Source: Dehalococcoidia bacterium
GTDB lineage: Bacteria; Chloroflexota; Dehalococcoidia; Tepidiformales; Tepidiformaceae
Direction of reading: 5' to 3'
DNA: 64,000 nucleotides
NCBI GenBank assembly: GCA_020432045.1
Contig: JAGQHB010000104.1
Span: forward strand, 1 to 64,000
The position numbers were made by a program, and so were the translations under genes. Positions within the stretch are counted from its first letter, which is position 1. Every line of letters begins with the position of its first letter. Below are positions 33,200 through 41,189 of this stretch, piece by piece. Under the pieces are notes generated by a model. That model was given only the letters and a program-made list of their open reading frames with translations, was not told the DNA's origin and made no database searches.

Positions 33200-34717
33200 A
33201 TGGAATCTCCCGGCAACCCTGCTGAACGCGTTATCCGCCGCTTTGGTGGCCAAAGCGCACTCGCGGCACTGCTTGGCCGCCGGCAGAGCACCATCCAGCA
33301 TTGGGCCCGTACCGGGCACATCCCCGCCCAGTGGCACCGGCCCCTTATGGAGCTGGCCCGCGGCCGGGGAATCATCCTGGAGGCAAGAGATTTCGTGACC
33401 GCTCAATCCCACTCAATCGCACCGGCCGAGGGCAAACTCGGCGTCCTCCTTGTCGGCCTTGGCGCAGTCGCCTCGACCGTAATCGCCGGTGTCGAACACG
33501 CCCGCCGGGGTACCGGCCGTCCGGTCGGGTCCCTGACCCAGATGGGGACCATCCGCCTGGGGAAGCGCACGGAGAATCGTGCACCCCTGATCAACGAGTT
33601 CGTCCCGCTCGCCGGCCTCGAACAGCTGGTGTTCGGCGCCTGGGATCCGATCCCCGACAGTGCCTACGAAGCGGCCCTCAAATGCGGCGTCCTCGACAAG
33701 CACGAACACGTCGAACCAATCGCCGACTTCCTCAAGACCATCAAGCCGATGCCGGCCGCCTTTGACCAGTTCTACGTGAAGCGTCTCGAAGGCACGAACG
33801 TGAAGCGCGGCAGCAAGGCCGAGCTCGTGGACCAGATCCGTGCGGACATCCGCAACTTCAAGGCCGCCAACGGCTGCGATCGGCTCGTGATGGTGTGGGC
33901 CGCCTCGACCGAGATCTTCATGGAAGAAGGCCCTGCTCACCAGAACCTGGAGAACTTCGAGGCCGCTCTCGAGGCGGGCGACCAGATGATCGCCCCTTCC
34001 ATGCTGTACGCGTACGCGGCGCTGATGGAAGACGTCCCGTTTGCCAACGGAGCCCCGAACCTCACGGTCGACATCCCCGCCCTCGTGAAGCTCGCTACGG
34101 ACCGCGGTCTCCCTGTCTGCGGCAAGGACTTCAAGACTGGGCAGACGCTCCTCAAGACCGTCCTGGCGCCGATGCTCAAAGCTCGCATGCTGGGTGTGAA
34201 CGGCTGGTACTCCACCAACATCCTCGGTAACCGCGACGGGGAAGTCCTGGACGACCCGGAGTCATTCAAGACAAAGGAGGAGTCGAAGCTCGGGGTCCTC
34301 GAACACGTCCTGCAGCCGGACCTCTATCCCGAACTCTACGGGAACATCTACCACAAAGTCCGGATCAACTACTACCCGCCGCGCGGGGACAACAAAGAGG
34401 GCTGGGACAACATCGACATCTTTGGCTGGATGGGCTATCCCATGCAGATCAAGGTCGACTTCCTCTGCCGGGACTCCATCCTCGCCGCGCCTATCGTGCT
34501 CGACCTCGCCATTTTCATGGACCTTGCCAAGCGGGCGGGCATGAAGGGCATCCAGGAGTGGCTCAGCTTCTACTTTAAGAGCCCCCAGCACGCTCCTAAC
34601 CTCTACCCCGAACACGATCTCTTCATCCAGCAAACCAAGCTCAAGAACACCCTCCGCTGGATGATGGGCGAAGAACAGATCACTCACCTCGGCATGGAGT
34701 ACTACCAGGACGAGTAA
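33200..34717 (+). CDS. Myo-inositol-1-phosphate synthase with fused N-terminal helix-turn-helix
   Basis: Residues 70-505 are inositol-3-phosphate synthase, which turns glucose 6-phosphate into 1L-myo-inositol 1-phosphate with NAD: the Gly-rich VLLVGLGAVAS near 82-92, GVNGWYSTNILGNRDGEVL, the lysine-bearing TKEESKLGVLEHVL and RDSILAAPIVLDLAI are visible. Residues 9-62 are not part of the enzyme; they read as a Cro/YdaS-like helix-turn-helix (RFGGQSALAALLGRRQSTIQ, then HWARTGHIPAQWHR). The frame is continuous without a stop. A GTG at 33395 (VTAQSHSI) could start an enzyme-only form. AAGG lies before the ATG. A perfect palindrome just upstream suggests autoregulation. Inositol may feed phosphatidylinositol or compatible-solute synthesis. 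Confidence 0.88.
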   Translation: MESPGNPAERVIRRFGGQSALAALLGRRQSTIQHWARTGHIPAQWHRPLMELARGRGIILEARDFVTAQSHSIAPAEGKLGVLLVGLGAVASTVIAGVEHARRGTGRPVGSLTQMGTIRLGKRTENRAPLINEFVPLAGLEQLVFGAWDPIPDSAYEAALKCGVLDKHEHVEPIADFLKTIKPMPAAFDQFYVKRLEGTNVKRGSKAELVDQIRADIRNFKAANGCDRLVMVWAASTEIFMEEGPAHQNLENFEAALEAGDQMIAPSMLYAYAALMEDVPFANGAPNLTVDIPALVKLATDRGLPVCGKDFKTGQTLLKTVLAPMLKARMLGVNGWYSTNILGNRDGEVLDDPESFKTKEESKLGVLEHVLQPDLYPELYGNIYHKVRINYYPPRGDNKEGWDNIDIFGWMGYPMQIKVDFLCRDSILAAPIVLDLAIFMDLAKRAGMKGIQEWLSFYFKSPQHAPNLYPEHDLFIQQTKLKNTLRWMMGEEQITHLGMEYYQDE

Positions 34718-34731
34718 GGTGGCTCGGACGG

Positions 34732-34774
34732 CGCTATCACACTCGCCCTTCTCGAGAGGGCGAGTGTGATAGCG
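34732..34774. terminator. 18-bp perfect hairpin after the inositol-phosphate synthase gene
   Basis: CGCTATCACACTCGCCCT at 34732-34749 pairs perfectly with 34757-34774 around a 7-nt loop, 15 nt after the stop codon. There is no T-tract, so it may be a processing or transcript-stabilising structure, or a Rho-assisted terminator. Confidence 0.65.
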
Positions 34775-34802
34775 GGACGGCACGTTGGCGGGGGTACGGC
34801 CG

Positions 34803-35303
34803 GTGCACACTTCTCCTCGTCGCGACTCTGCGGTGCTCTGGGGACTGGCCATTGCGTCATTCATCGTGACTTTCGTGGCGACATGGAAGTTCCGGGAGCT
34901 CGTAACGAATGACCCTCGCTTCGTCCTCGTAGGGTATGTCTCGCTTGCATACTCCGGCCTCTTCTCGCTCGTTGTGGCGGCAGTCGTCAGACAGTTAACG
35001 AGGGACCTCGTCTCGTTTGTCGTGGCTGCGGGCAGTTCCGCCGCTGCGGTCGCCATCTCCTTCGCCACTGACGCTGAACGGTCGCTCGCGACCTTCAACC
35101 CTGTCGGTGCGGCCGACGCGGCCGGCTATGTCTTCGCCGGGACCTTCGTACATACGTTGACGACGGCGCTGTTCCTTCCCCTGGTGGTGGCGCTGTTTCT
35201 CGCTGTTCCGCCGTCGATCCAGCGAAGAATTCGGACCAGGGTAGGGATCCCCGGGCGTGTCTACGTCCCGGCACGCCGCCGGCGACGGCGAGACTCAAGC
35301 TGA
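34803..35303 (+). CDS. Hypothetical membrane protein
   Basis: This protein of about 166 residues has four predicted membrane helices: LWGLAIASFIVTFVATW, LVGYVSLAYSGLFSLVVAAVV, LVSFVVAAGSSAAAVAISFA and a last one around LTTALFLPLVVALFLAVP, ending in a very basic tail (RRRRRRDSS). I do not recognise a family. The start is uncertain: GTG 34803 (VHTSPRRDSAVLWG) has GGGGG before it, and GTG 34794 or TTG 34785 are alternatives. It lies between the hairpin and a convergent zinc-ribbon gene. Confidence 0.5.
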   Translation: MHTSPRRDSAVLWGLAIASFIVTFVATWKFRELVTNDPRFVLVGYVSLAYSGLFSLVVAAVVRQLTRDLVSFVVAAGSSAAAVAISFATDAERSLATFNPVGAADAAGYVFAGTFVHTLTTALFLPLVVALFLAVPPSIQRRIRTRVGIPGRVYVPARRRRRRDSS

Positions 35304-35316
35304 TCCTAGTCAGCCA

Positions 35317-35844
35317 CTACCCTCGCTTCGCCAGGTGCGCCGCCCACAGCGCGTCCCGCTTCCGGCTTCCTTTCCGGTAGCCGAGCTGCCCGCCAAGGAT
35401 GGGCCCGAACAGCTGCGCCAGTAGATATCCACCAAGGATCAGCACCATGAACGCGAGCGCGGGATGCCCAAGAATCCCCGGCGCCCAGATCACCTGCCAG
35501 AGGAACAGCCCGGCGGCCAGGATCAGCCCGAGGAATGCCCCCGAATGCACCCAGGCCGCCTCTGTCTTCGCCCGCACGTGAAACGCCTTCAGCACATCCT
35601 GCGGTATCTCGTTGACGGTCCCCGATTCCGCCACCGGCCTGCCACAGAAAGCACAGACTTCGTCCGCTGCCCGAAGCCGCCCGTAGCAGAATCCACAGAA
35701 GCGCCCGGCGATAGGTACCTTTCGCGCGAGCCGTTCTTCCATCTTTTCCTGGAGGCGATCGAGATACGGGTACGGCGAGACATAGCCCGCGATTCCTACG
35801 GCGGGCTCGCCCGGCCCTCCCACAGCGTCACCTGCTTCTGACAT
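35317..35844 (-). CDS. Zinc-ribbon membrane protein
   Basis: This 175-residue protein has a cytoplasmic N-terminal half with a zinc ribbon (CGFCYGRLRAADEVCAFCGR near residues 48-67) followed by two hydrophobic helices near 105-125 (SGAFLGLILAAGLFLWQVIW) and 130-155. It looks like a membrane-tethered ribbon of unknown function. The ATG at 35844 is preferred to a start at 35880, which would add a Gly/Arg-rich leader. The gene converges with the hypothetical membrane protein gene and lies 42 nt before the end of the FMN glutamate-synthase-like gene. Confidence 0.68.
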   Translation of the reverse strand: MSEAGDAVGGPGEPAVGIAGYVSPYPYLDRLQEKMEERLARKVPIAGRFCGFCYGRLRAADEVCAFCGRPVAESGTVNEIPQDVLKAFHVRAKTEAAWVHSGAFLGLILAAGLFLWQVIWAPGILGHPALAFMVLILGGYLLAQLFGPILGGQLGYRKGSRKRDALWAAHLAKRG

Positions 35845-35886
35845 CGCTCTCAGCGAACCACCAGCCCGCCCGCCGCGCAACTCACC

Positions 35887-37440
35887 TCAGATCCGGTACT
35901 TGTCGGTCATGATTCGCTGAATCGCTTCCCGTTCCTCTTCGCGTGGGAGTCCCCAACCGGGGTCGTAGCCGAAAACCTCGGCGAGTGGCCGCGAGCCGAA
36001 CCGGTCGTCAAGGATATCGACGTGGCCGGGAGTCAGCAGTGCGGGGTGTTCCACGCCGCAGGCATTGCTGAGCGAAAGCAGGTCCTTCCGCAATGCCCGC
36101 ACATAGTTAGCCACCCGTGGCGCCTTCACGTCTGGCGCCAGGCCGCGCTGCAGCCAATGGCTCTGGGTGGCCACACCAGTCGGACAATGGCCTGTGTGAC
36201 AGCGCTGTGCCTGGATGCAGCCGATGGCCATCATGGCCTCGCGCGCTACGTTAATCATGTCGCAACCAAGGCCGAAGGCGAGCGCGGCGCTTTCCGGAAA
36301 CCCGAGTTTTCCCGACCCGATGAAGGTCACGTCCTCATTGATCCCATGGCGGGCGAACGTCGCGTAGACCTGCGCGAAGCCGACCTTGAACGGCTGAGCC
36401 ACGTGGTCCGCAAATACCAGCGGCCCCGCCCCCGTTCCACCTTCGCCCCCATCGATCGTTACGAAGTCGACGCCCCGGCCCGTATCGACACTGCGCTGCG
36501 CCAGCTGATCCCAGAATTCCATCTGCCCGACGGCCGACTTGATGCCGACCGGCAGTCCTGTCTCGTCTGCAAGGCGCTCAACGAACTCCAGCAATCCATC
36601 GACGTCGTGGAATGCCGAATGGCCGGCCGGACTGTGGCAGTCGACGCCCACAGGGATCCGGCGGATTGCCGCGATCTCCCTGGTCACCTTCGCGGCCGGC
36701 AGCAATCCACCCATTCCAGGCTTCGCACCCTGGCTGAGCTTCACCTCGATGGCCCGGACGGGATTCGCCGCGCAGACCTCCTTCACCAACTCCATATTGA
36801 ACTGGCCATCCGGGCCGCGGGCACCGAAATAGCCGGTCCCCAGCTGCCAGACGATATCGCCGCCCTGCTGATGATAGGGCGAAAGTCCGCCCTCGCCGGT
36901 CGATTGCAGGCAGCCAGCGAGCTTCGCGCCCTTGTTCAAGGCCATCACGGCGTTTCCGCTCAACGAGCCGAAGCTCATCCCAGAGATATTCACAACTGAG
37001 TTTGGGCGGAAGGCCTTCTTCCGGCGCCGGAACGCGCCGAGCACCTTCGCAGATGGCAGCGTGAATTCCGGGTCGAATCCGGGCTGGCCGCGCTCGAGCG
37101 ACGAAACGGGGAAACTCGACTGCTTCAAGATTATGTAGTTCGGCGCGACCTCGAGATCCTCCGAGGTTCCAAACCCGAAATAGCTGTTTTCCTGCTTGGC
37201 CGATGAGTAGATCCAACGCCGCTGGTCGCGGTTGAACGGCCGCTCCTCGGTGTTGCTGGTCACGATGTACTGTCGCAGTTCTGGTCCGATAGCCTCAAGC
37301 CAGTACCGGAAATGGCCGACGATGGGGAAGTTTCGCAAGATCGCGTGTTGCGTCTGGAGCACGTCGTAGAGCGCGACGAGCGCCACGACCAGGACGAATC
37401 CTCCCCCGATCGAGAGCCCGAGTATCCATGCGAGAGACAA
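35887..37440 (-). CDS. FMN-binding glutamate-synthase-family protein
   Basis: This 517-residue protein has one N-terminal membrane helix (ILGLSIGGGFVLVVALVALY) and then the FMN/Fe-S TIM-barrel domain of glutamate synthase: SGMSFGSLSGNAVMALNKGA, STGEGGLSPYH, EVKLSQGAKPGMGGLLP, IDGGEGGTGAGPL and the cluster cysteines in GCIQAQRCHTGHCPTGVA. It lacks the glutaminase domain of GltB. Such membrane-tethered GltB-like proteins are common but not biochemically settled; some act as glutamate synthase with separate partners. A TTG at 37440 with GGGGGAGG eight nucleotides upstream begins the membrane helix; the frame runs open to 37698. Confidence 0.85.
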   Translation of the reverse strand: MSLAWILGLSIGGGFVLVVALVALYDVLQTQHAILRNFPIVGHFRYWLEAIGPELRQYIVTSNTEERPFNRDQRRWIYSSAKQENSYFGFGTSEDLEVAPNYIILKQSSFPVSSLERGQPGFDPEFTLPSAKVLGAFRRRKKAFRPNSVVNISGMSFGSLSGNAVMALNKGAKLAGCLQSTGEGGLSPYHQQGGDIVWQLGTGYFGARGPDGQFNMELVKEVCAANPVRAIEVKLSQGAKPGMGGLLPAAKVTREIAAIRRIPVGVDCHSPAGHSAFHDVDGLLEFVERLADETGLPVGIKSAVGQMEFWDQLAQRSVDTGRGVDFVTIDGGEGGTGAGPLVFADHVAQPFKVGFAQVYATFARHGINEDVTFIGSGKLGFPESAALAFGLGCDMINVAREAMMAIGCIQAQRCHTGHCPTGVATQSHWLQRGLAPDVKAPRVANYVRALRKDLLSLSNACGVEHPALLTPGHVDILDDRFGSRPLAEVFGYDPGWGLPREEEREAIQRIMTDKYRI

Positions 37441-37517
37441 GCAGCCACCTCCCCCGGATACGTCCGGGTGTTCCCATTCTTTGGTTGTGTCCCGGGAGAC
37501 GCCAAGCCCGGCCGCGG

Positions 37518-38369
37518 TTAGCTCGCCAGGAACTCCTTCACTACGCGGGTGAACGCCTCCGGCTGGTGAAGTGGGATCTGGTGCCCGGCGCCAGCGATCT
37601 CGACCGACCGGCCGTTTGGCAGCCTCCGCACCATCTCCTCGGCAATGTCTTTCGAGAGGACTTTGCTCTTCTCTCCCCGGACCACGAGCACCGGGCACTT
37701 GATGTGTTCAAGGCTCTCCCAAAGGAACGGGATCTCCACGAGCGCGGCCCTGCCGGTCGCGTCATTAATGCGCGGGTCGAAACGAAACACCAGGTTCCCA
37801 CTCGCTTCGTCCAGTTGGAGCGAGGATGTCAGCTGCCGCTCAAGGAACTCCCGGCCCTGGCCCGGGTATTGCTGAGCAAAGTGGGCCAGAGCTTCGTCTT
37901 CGGTGGGGAAACCCGGCGTCGCTCGTGCTTCGCCGGTGCTCTTCCGGATTCCCCGGGCGCCCTGTTCGGCCATCTCCGGCCCCATATCGGCCAGGACGAG
38001 GTGCTTCAAGCGGTGGCTGTGGTCCCGGGCGTACGCCATCGCGATCCGGCTGCCGATGCTGTGCGCCACGAGGTCGAACGCCTCCAGGTCCAACTCCCGA
38101 ACGAGCGCCGCAAGGTCCATCATGAACGCCCAGACAAGATAGCCGCCCGGCGCATGTTCGCTTTCCCCGTGGCCTCGAAGGTCCGGGGCATACACCGTGT
38201 AGTCGGGCCTGAGGTTCCGGGCGATCTGCTCCCAGTAGCGCGCGTTGTTCATGAGGCCATGCATCAGCAGCACCGGGTCCCCCTGGGGGTCTCCCCAGCG
38301 CAGGTAGTGATGCTGCAGGCCATGCAAGGTGACGTAAGCGTCCGTGCCGTGATCGAGTTCCGCCGTCAT
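37518..38369 (-). CDS. Alpha/beta-hydrolase
   Basis: This 283-residue hydrolase has MHGLMNN near residues 36-42, PDLRGHGESEHAPGG near 62-76, the nucleophile elbow AHSIGSR near 99-105 and the catalytic His in GAGHQIPLHQPEAF near 260. All three catalytic positions are present. It resembles the hydrolase at 17714-18568 in size and motif order. The substrate is not inferable. TATACT lies exactly 6 nt before the ATG, so it likely has its own leaderless promoter although it lies 30 nt after the VOC gene. Confidence 0.87.
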   Translation of the reverse strand: MTAELDHGTDAYVTLHGLQHHYLRWGDPQGDPVLLMHGLMNNARYWEQIARNLRPDYTVYAPDLRGHGESEHAPGGYLVWAFMMDLAALVRELDLEAFDLVAHSIGSRIAMAYARDHSHRLKHLVLADMGPEMAEQGARGIRKSTGEARATPGFPTEDEALAHFAQQYPGQGREFLERQLTSSLQLDEASGNLVFRFDPRINDATGRAALVEIPFLWESLEHIKCPVLVVRGEKSKVLSKDIAEEMVRRLPNGRSVEIAGAGHQIPLHQPEAFTRVVKEFLAS

Positions 38370-38375
38370 GTTGCC

Positions 38376-38381
38376 AGTATA
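38376..38381 (-). promoter_or_regulatory. TATACT -10-like box, probable leaderless start
   Basis: On the minus strand TATACT, then ggcaac, then the ATG at 38369 of the hydrolase gene. It is one of the best -10 matches of the set. Confidence 0.48.
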
Positions 38382-38399
38382 GCCCTGCCGTTCGCCGCT

Positions 38400-39257
38400 C
38401 TACGCTGGCTCTTCGAATAGCTGAAACAACACTCCCGCACTGTCTTTTGGATGTATGAACGTATGCCGTTTCCAGGCGCTCTCGATGATTCCGCCGAACG
38501 GTTCGATGCCCTCACGCCGCAGCGCCTCCGCCGTCCGGTCCACGGACGCGACCTCGCAGCAGATGTGGTGCATCCCCGCCCGCCGCCGGTCCAGGAATTG
38601 CTGCACGAAGCTGTCAGGCCGGGCTGGCGCAATGATCTCGAACTGCAACCGGCTGTTCGGGATCGTCATAAGCGCTCCGTCGTAGCCGGAGTACTCGTCC
38701 GTCCAGCGGTTGAGGAGGGTCATCCCAAGCACGCGTTCCTGGAACTCGATCTGGCGCTCGCGGTCCGCGACCGCCATCGATACGTGGTCCACCCGAAGGA
38801 GGTCGACCGCGCCGCCTCCCGCGTTGCGATCCTCATCCCCGGGGCCATGCTGTGGCACGAACAGCTGGTACAGGATCCCGCCCGAGTCCCGCGGGTGGAT
38901 ATAGGTCACGTGCCAGCTGCCGTCGTCATTGACGCCGCCGAACGGCTCGATCCCAAGCCGCCGCAGCTCCGCCACCGCCTCGCGGATATCGGGGACTTCG
39001 AGCGTAATGTGATGGAGCCCGGGCCCCTGTTCCGTGAGGAACTTGGCGACGAAGCTTTCTTCCGTTGCCGGAGAAATCACCTCGAATTCAATGTCTGTGC
39101 CCCGGACCTGGCTTACACAGCCATCGAAGTCCTCGCCGGGCCCCGCCGGGAAGTAGCGCAGGAACTTGAACCCCAGCACGCGCTCGAGCCACTGCGACTG
39201 CGCCTCCCAGTCCGGATGGGCCATCGAGATGTGGTCCACGTGCTTGATGGTGATCAC
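38400..39257 (-). CDS. Two-domain VOC (glyoxalase-like) protein
   Basis: This 285-residue protein is a tandem of two vicinal-oxygen-chelate units of about 140 residues: IKHVDHISMAHPDWEAQSQW and RVDHVSMAVADRERQIEFQE open the repeats, and GLHHITLEVPDIREAVAEL and GMHHICCEVASVDRTAEAL are the equivalent metal strands. The His/Glu pattern fits methylmalonyl-CoA epimerase or dioxygenase-type enzymes; the reaction is not clear. The frame begins at TTG 39263, but GAGG stands seven nucleotides before the GTG at 39257. Confidence 0.85.
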   Translation of the reverse strand: MITIKHVDHISMAHPDWEAQSQWLERVLGFKFLRYFPAGPGEDFDGCVSQVRGTDIEFEVISPATEESFVAKFLTEQGPGLHHITLEVPDIREAVAELRRLGIEPFGGVNDDGSWHVTYIHPRDSGGILYQLFVPQHGPGDEDRNAGGGAVDLLRVDHVSMAVADRERQIEFQERVLGMTLLNRWTDEYSGYDGALMTIPNSRLQFEIIAPARPDSFVQQFLDRRRAGMHHICCEVASVDRTAEALRREGIEPFGGIIESAWKRHTFIHPKDSAGVLFQLFEEPA

Positions 39258-39357
39258 AGGCAAACCTCGTGCGAGTTGTTGCGGTCGCGAAAATCGTACG
39301 GGCAGCCCCGGTACGGCGCGACCACAGCGGCCGCCCGGGTGCTACGATCGTCTCCGC

Positions 39358-39633
39358 ATGGACGTCGCCTTCTACGCCACCCTCCGCCAGGTCGTCGGAC
39401 AGAAGACCATTACCGTCGACCTTTCGCCAGGCGCCACCGTGAGGTCGCTACTCGACGAAGTGACCGTGCGCTTCCCGCCGCTCGGCACGCTCATCTGGCA
39501 GCCTGATGGCTCTCTCGGGGATTACATCAAGGTGTTCGTGGACGGCCGGGAGATTCGTCACCTTCAAATGCTCGAGACCCTCGTGCCTCCGGCCGCCTCT
39601 GTCGATATCTTTCCACCAGTCGCCGGCGGTTGA
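39358..39633 (+). CDS. MoaD/ThiS-like ubiquitin-fold sulfur carrier
   Basis: This 91-residue protein has a beta-grasp fold with DVAFYATLRQVVGQKTITVDL at the start and IFPPVAGG at the end. The C-terminal Gly-Gly is where MoaD/ThiS proteins are adenylated and thiocarboxylated. It may serve molybdopterin synthesis or tungsten-enzyme assembly; no moaE, moeB or aldehyde oxidoreductase gene is in the window. The TGA overlaps the ATG of the next gene (TGATG). Confidence 0.82.
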   Translation: MDVAFYATLRQVVGQKTITVDLSPGATVRSLLDEVTVRFPPLGTLIWQPDGSLGDYIKVFVDGREIRHLQMLETLVPPAASVDIFPPVAGG

Positions 39634-39881
39634 TGCTCACCCGCATCGAGGTCCGCAATCTCGATCCTGAGCTCATCGCGTCCTATCTCGTCGACGAACT
39701 CGCCGGCCACCGATCGGGACGAGTCGTCGACGGCCCTGGCTGGGCCGTTCACCTCGTCCGCGGGGAACAGGCCGGCGTCGGCAAGTTCCGCGTACCGGTC
39801 CTCTATCTCGATGTAACCGGCTCCCGCCAACTGGAAGTCGCTGCCTTCCTCCGCCGGAAGACCATGCGCGGCGGCGGGTAA
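39633..39881 (+). CDS. Hypothetical protein coupled to the MoaD-like gene
   Basis: This 82-residue protein begins MLTRIEVRNLDPELIASYLVD and ends with a basic FLRRKTMRGGG. The Gly-rich end resembles a second thiocarboxylate-type tail but is GGG, and no beta-grasp pattern is evident. Its TGATG overlap with the MoaD-like gene shows coupled translation, so it likely works with that carrier. I do not recognise a family. Confidence 0.6.
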   Translation: MLTRIEVRNLDPELIASYLVDELAGHRSGRVVDGPGWAVHLVRGEQAGVGKFRVPVLYLDVTGSRQLEVAAFLRRKTMRGGG

Positions 39882-40061
39882 CCGGGGCCCATGTTCGTAG
39901 CCGGCGGGATGCTCGTTGGCGCGCGGTGCGTGGGCGATCGGTCGCCGGGGCACCCTCCCCCACCCCTCTCCCACTGTTGCGGGCGAGGGGTGATTGGGAA
40001 TTTCGGGCTGCCTTGGAACGATCTTCATGAGCTGGCGACGGGGCAGGCGCGGGCAGAGCTC
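39882..40061. other. Intergenic GC-skew reversal point
   Basis: This 180-bp gap between convergent genes is where the plus strand turns from C-rich to G-rich. Hand counts of whole 60-bp lines: 8041-8100 has 12 G/24 C, 18661-18720 (minus-strand gene) 15 G/24 C, 39661-39720 15 G/23 C; to the right, 40081-40140 has 24 G/16 C and 45481-45540 (minus-strand gene) 20 G/15 C. The gap contains one copy of a palindromic repeat. I see no DnaA box (TTATNCACA) in it. Confidence 0.6.
39951..39992. repeat. Palindromic repeat, copy 1
   Basis: A C-rich arm (CACCCCTC at 39961-39968) pairs with GAGGGGTG at 39985-39992, with three more G-C pairs inside after one T/C mismatch. It shares the CCCTCTCCC...GGGCGAGGG core with copies 2 and 3. 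Confidence 0.6.
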
Positions 40062-41183
40062 CTAGTCGACGCGGACCATGTCCCACCTGCCGGCGTATTC
40101 AAAGGCCGTCGCGGCGAGGAAGTTGGAGCCGAGGGGGTAGGCAAAGCGGACTCCGTCGATGATGGTGACGAACACCGGGTCTTCCAGCGGCTGGAAGGAC
40201 CGCATAAACGGAACTGCGGCGACAAACTGGAGGTCGTCGGAAAGCATCGTGCGATAAGGCACGGGGTCATTTCTTCCGTGACCTTCACGCAGTGGGGCAT
40301 CGTCTGGAAAGGGCGGGAAGTAGGTCGAGGGGTCAGATTCCTGGGGTGAGTCCCACGCGATTCGGCCGTCGACGAATGTACCTTCGATGGTCCAGTAACG
40401 AAGTGGTTCCGCATCCTGATCGTTATCGTCACGAGGATCAGGATATGTGCGGACGTACACTCGGAGCGTTGCGGGAGCGGTCCAGATGAAGTAATCCAGC
40501 TGCCAGGCACTGGCGCCGGTGACCGCTGCTGGCCAGGAAATGAGCGAACCCGTGCTCGCGTCACGGTCAACGATGACCGTTTCGCGACTGCCGGCCCGGT
40601 AGATGTAGCGGCTGGAATCGGGCGCCCATGCGGGGAGACCGCCGCTGGCGCCCGTGGCCGTTCCATTGAGCATGACGAGATCGAACTGCCCACCGACCTG
40701 AAAGACCGCGGCGCAGGATTGGCCGGGGAGGGCGACGCCGGAACCGTCTGGGGACCACGATGCGCGGTCTGCACCACCAATACAGTCGTCCCACGGCCAC
40801 ACGGCGGAAGCCACGACACGGTGGCGGGGCACGTCGAAAATCGTGGGCCGGATGGAGAAATCTGACTCGTCATCGCTGCCGAGGCCAATGAGCTGCGTCG
40901 CGTAGAGGTAGCGACCGTCGGGCGACCACGAGAGAGCGACCCAGTCGCCCGGCTCACGGAGGTCGACCTCCTCGCCCGTCGCGGTATTGATGGCGCGGAC
41001 CTGGCCCCCAAACGGATTGGCTTCATCGACGGGGACGACAAGAGCCAACCAGACGCCGGATGCGACTTTCGGTGGGTGGGGGGCGGGGAAGGCGAAGTAG
41101 AGGGTGGCCGCGAAGCCCGCGAGGAGGAGCGCGGCGATCGGAGCTGCCCGCAAGGCATTGGTCGATGCGAGGCGGCGGGACAT
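40062..41183 (-). CDS. Membrane-anchored propeller-like (TolB/WD40-type) protein
   Basis: This 373-residue protein has an N-terminal signal anchor (ALRAAPIAALLLAGFAATLYFAF near residues 10-32) and an extracytoplasmic domain with propeller-like repeats: SWSPDGRYLYATQ, SWSPDGSGVALPG and AWAPDSSRYIYRAG. No catalytic motif is seen, so it probably binds a ligand or partner outside the membrane. The frame is open to 41243, but the ATG at 41183 gives the signal anchor, and TACCCT ends 6 nt before it. It is the first gene right of the skew reversal. Confidence 0.75.
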   Translation of the reverse strand: MSRRLASTNALRAAPIAALLLAGFAATLYFAFPAPHPPKVASGVWLALVVPVDEANPFGGQVRAINTATGEEVDLREPGDWVALSWSPDGRYLYATQLIGLGSDDESDFSIRPTIFDVPRHRVVASAVWPWDDCIGGADRASWSPDGSGVALPGQSCAAVFQVGGQFDLVMLNGTATGASGGLPAWAPDSSRYIYRAGSRETVIVDRDASTGSLISWPAAVTGASAWQLDYFIWTAPATLRVYVRTYPDPRDDNDQDAEPLRYWTIEGTFVDGRIAWDSPQESDPSTYFPPFPDDAPLREGHGRNDPVPYRTMLSDDLQFVAAVPFMRSFQPLEDPVFVTIIDGVRFAYPLGSNFLAATAFEYAGRWDMVRVD

Positions 41184-41189
41184 GGTTCG

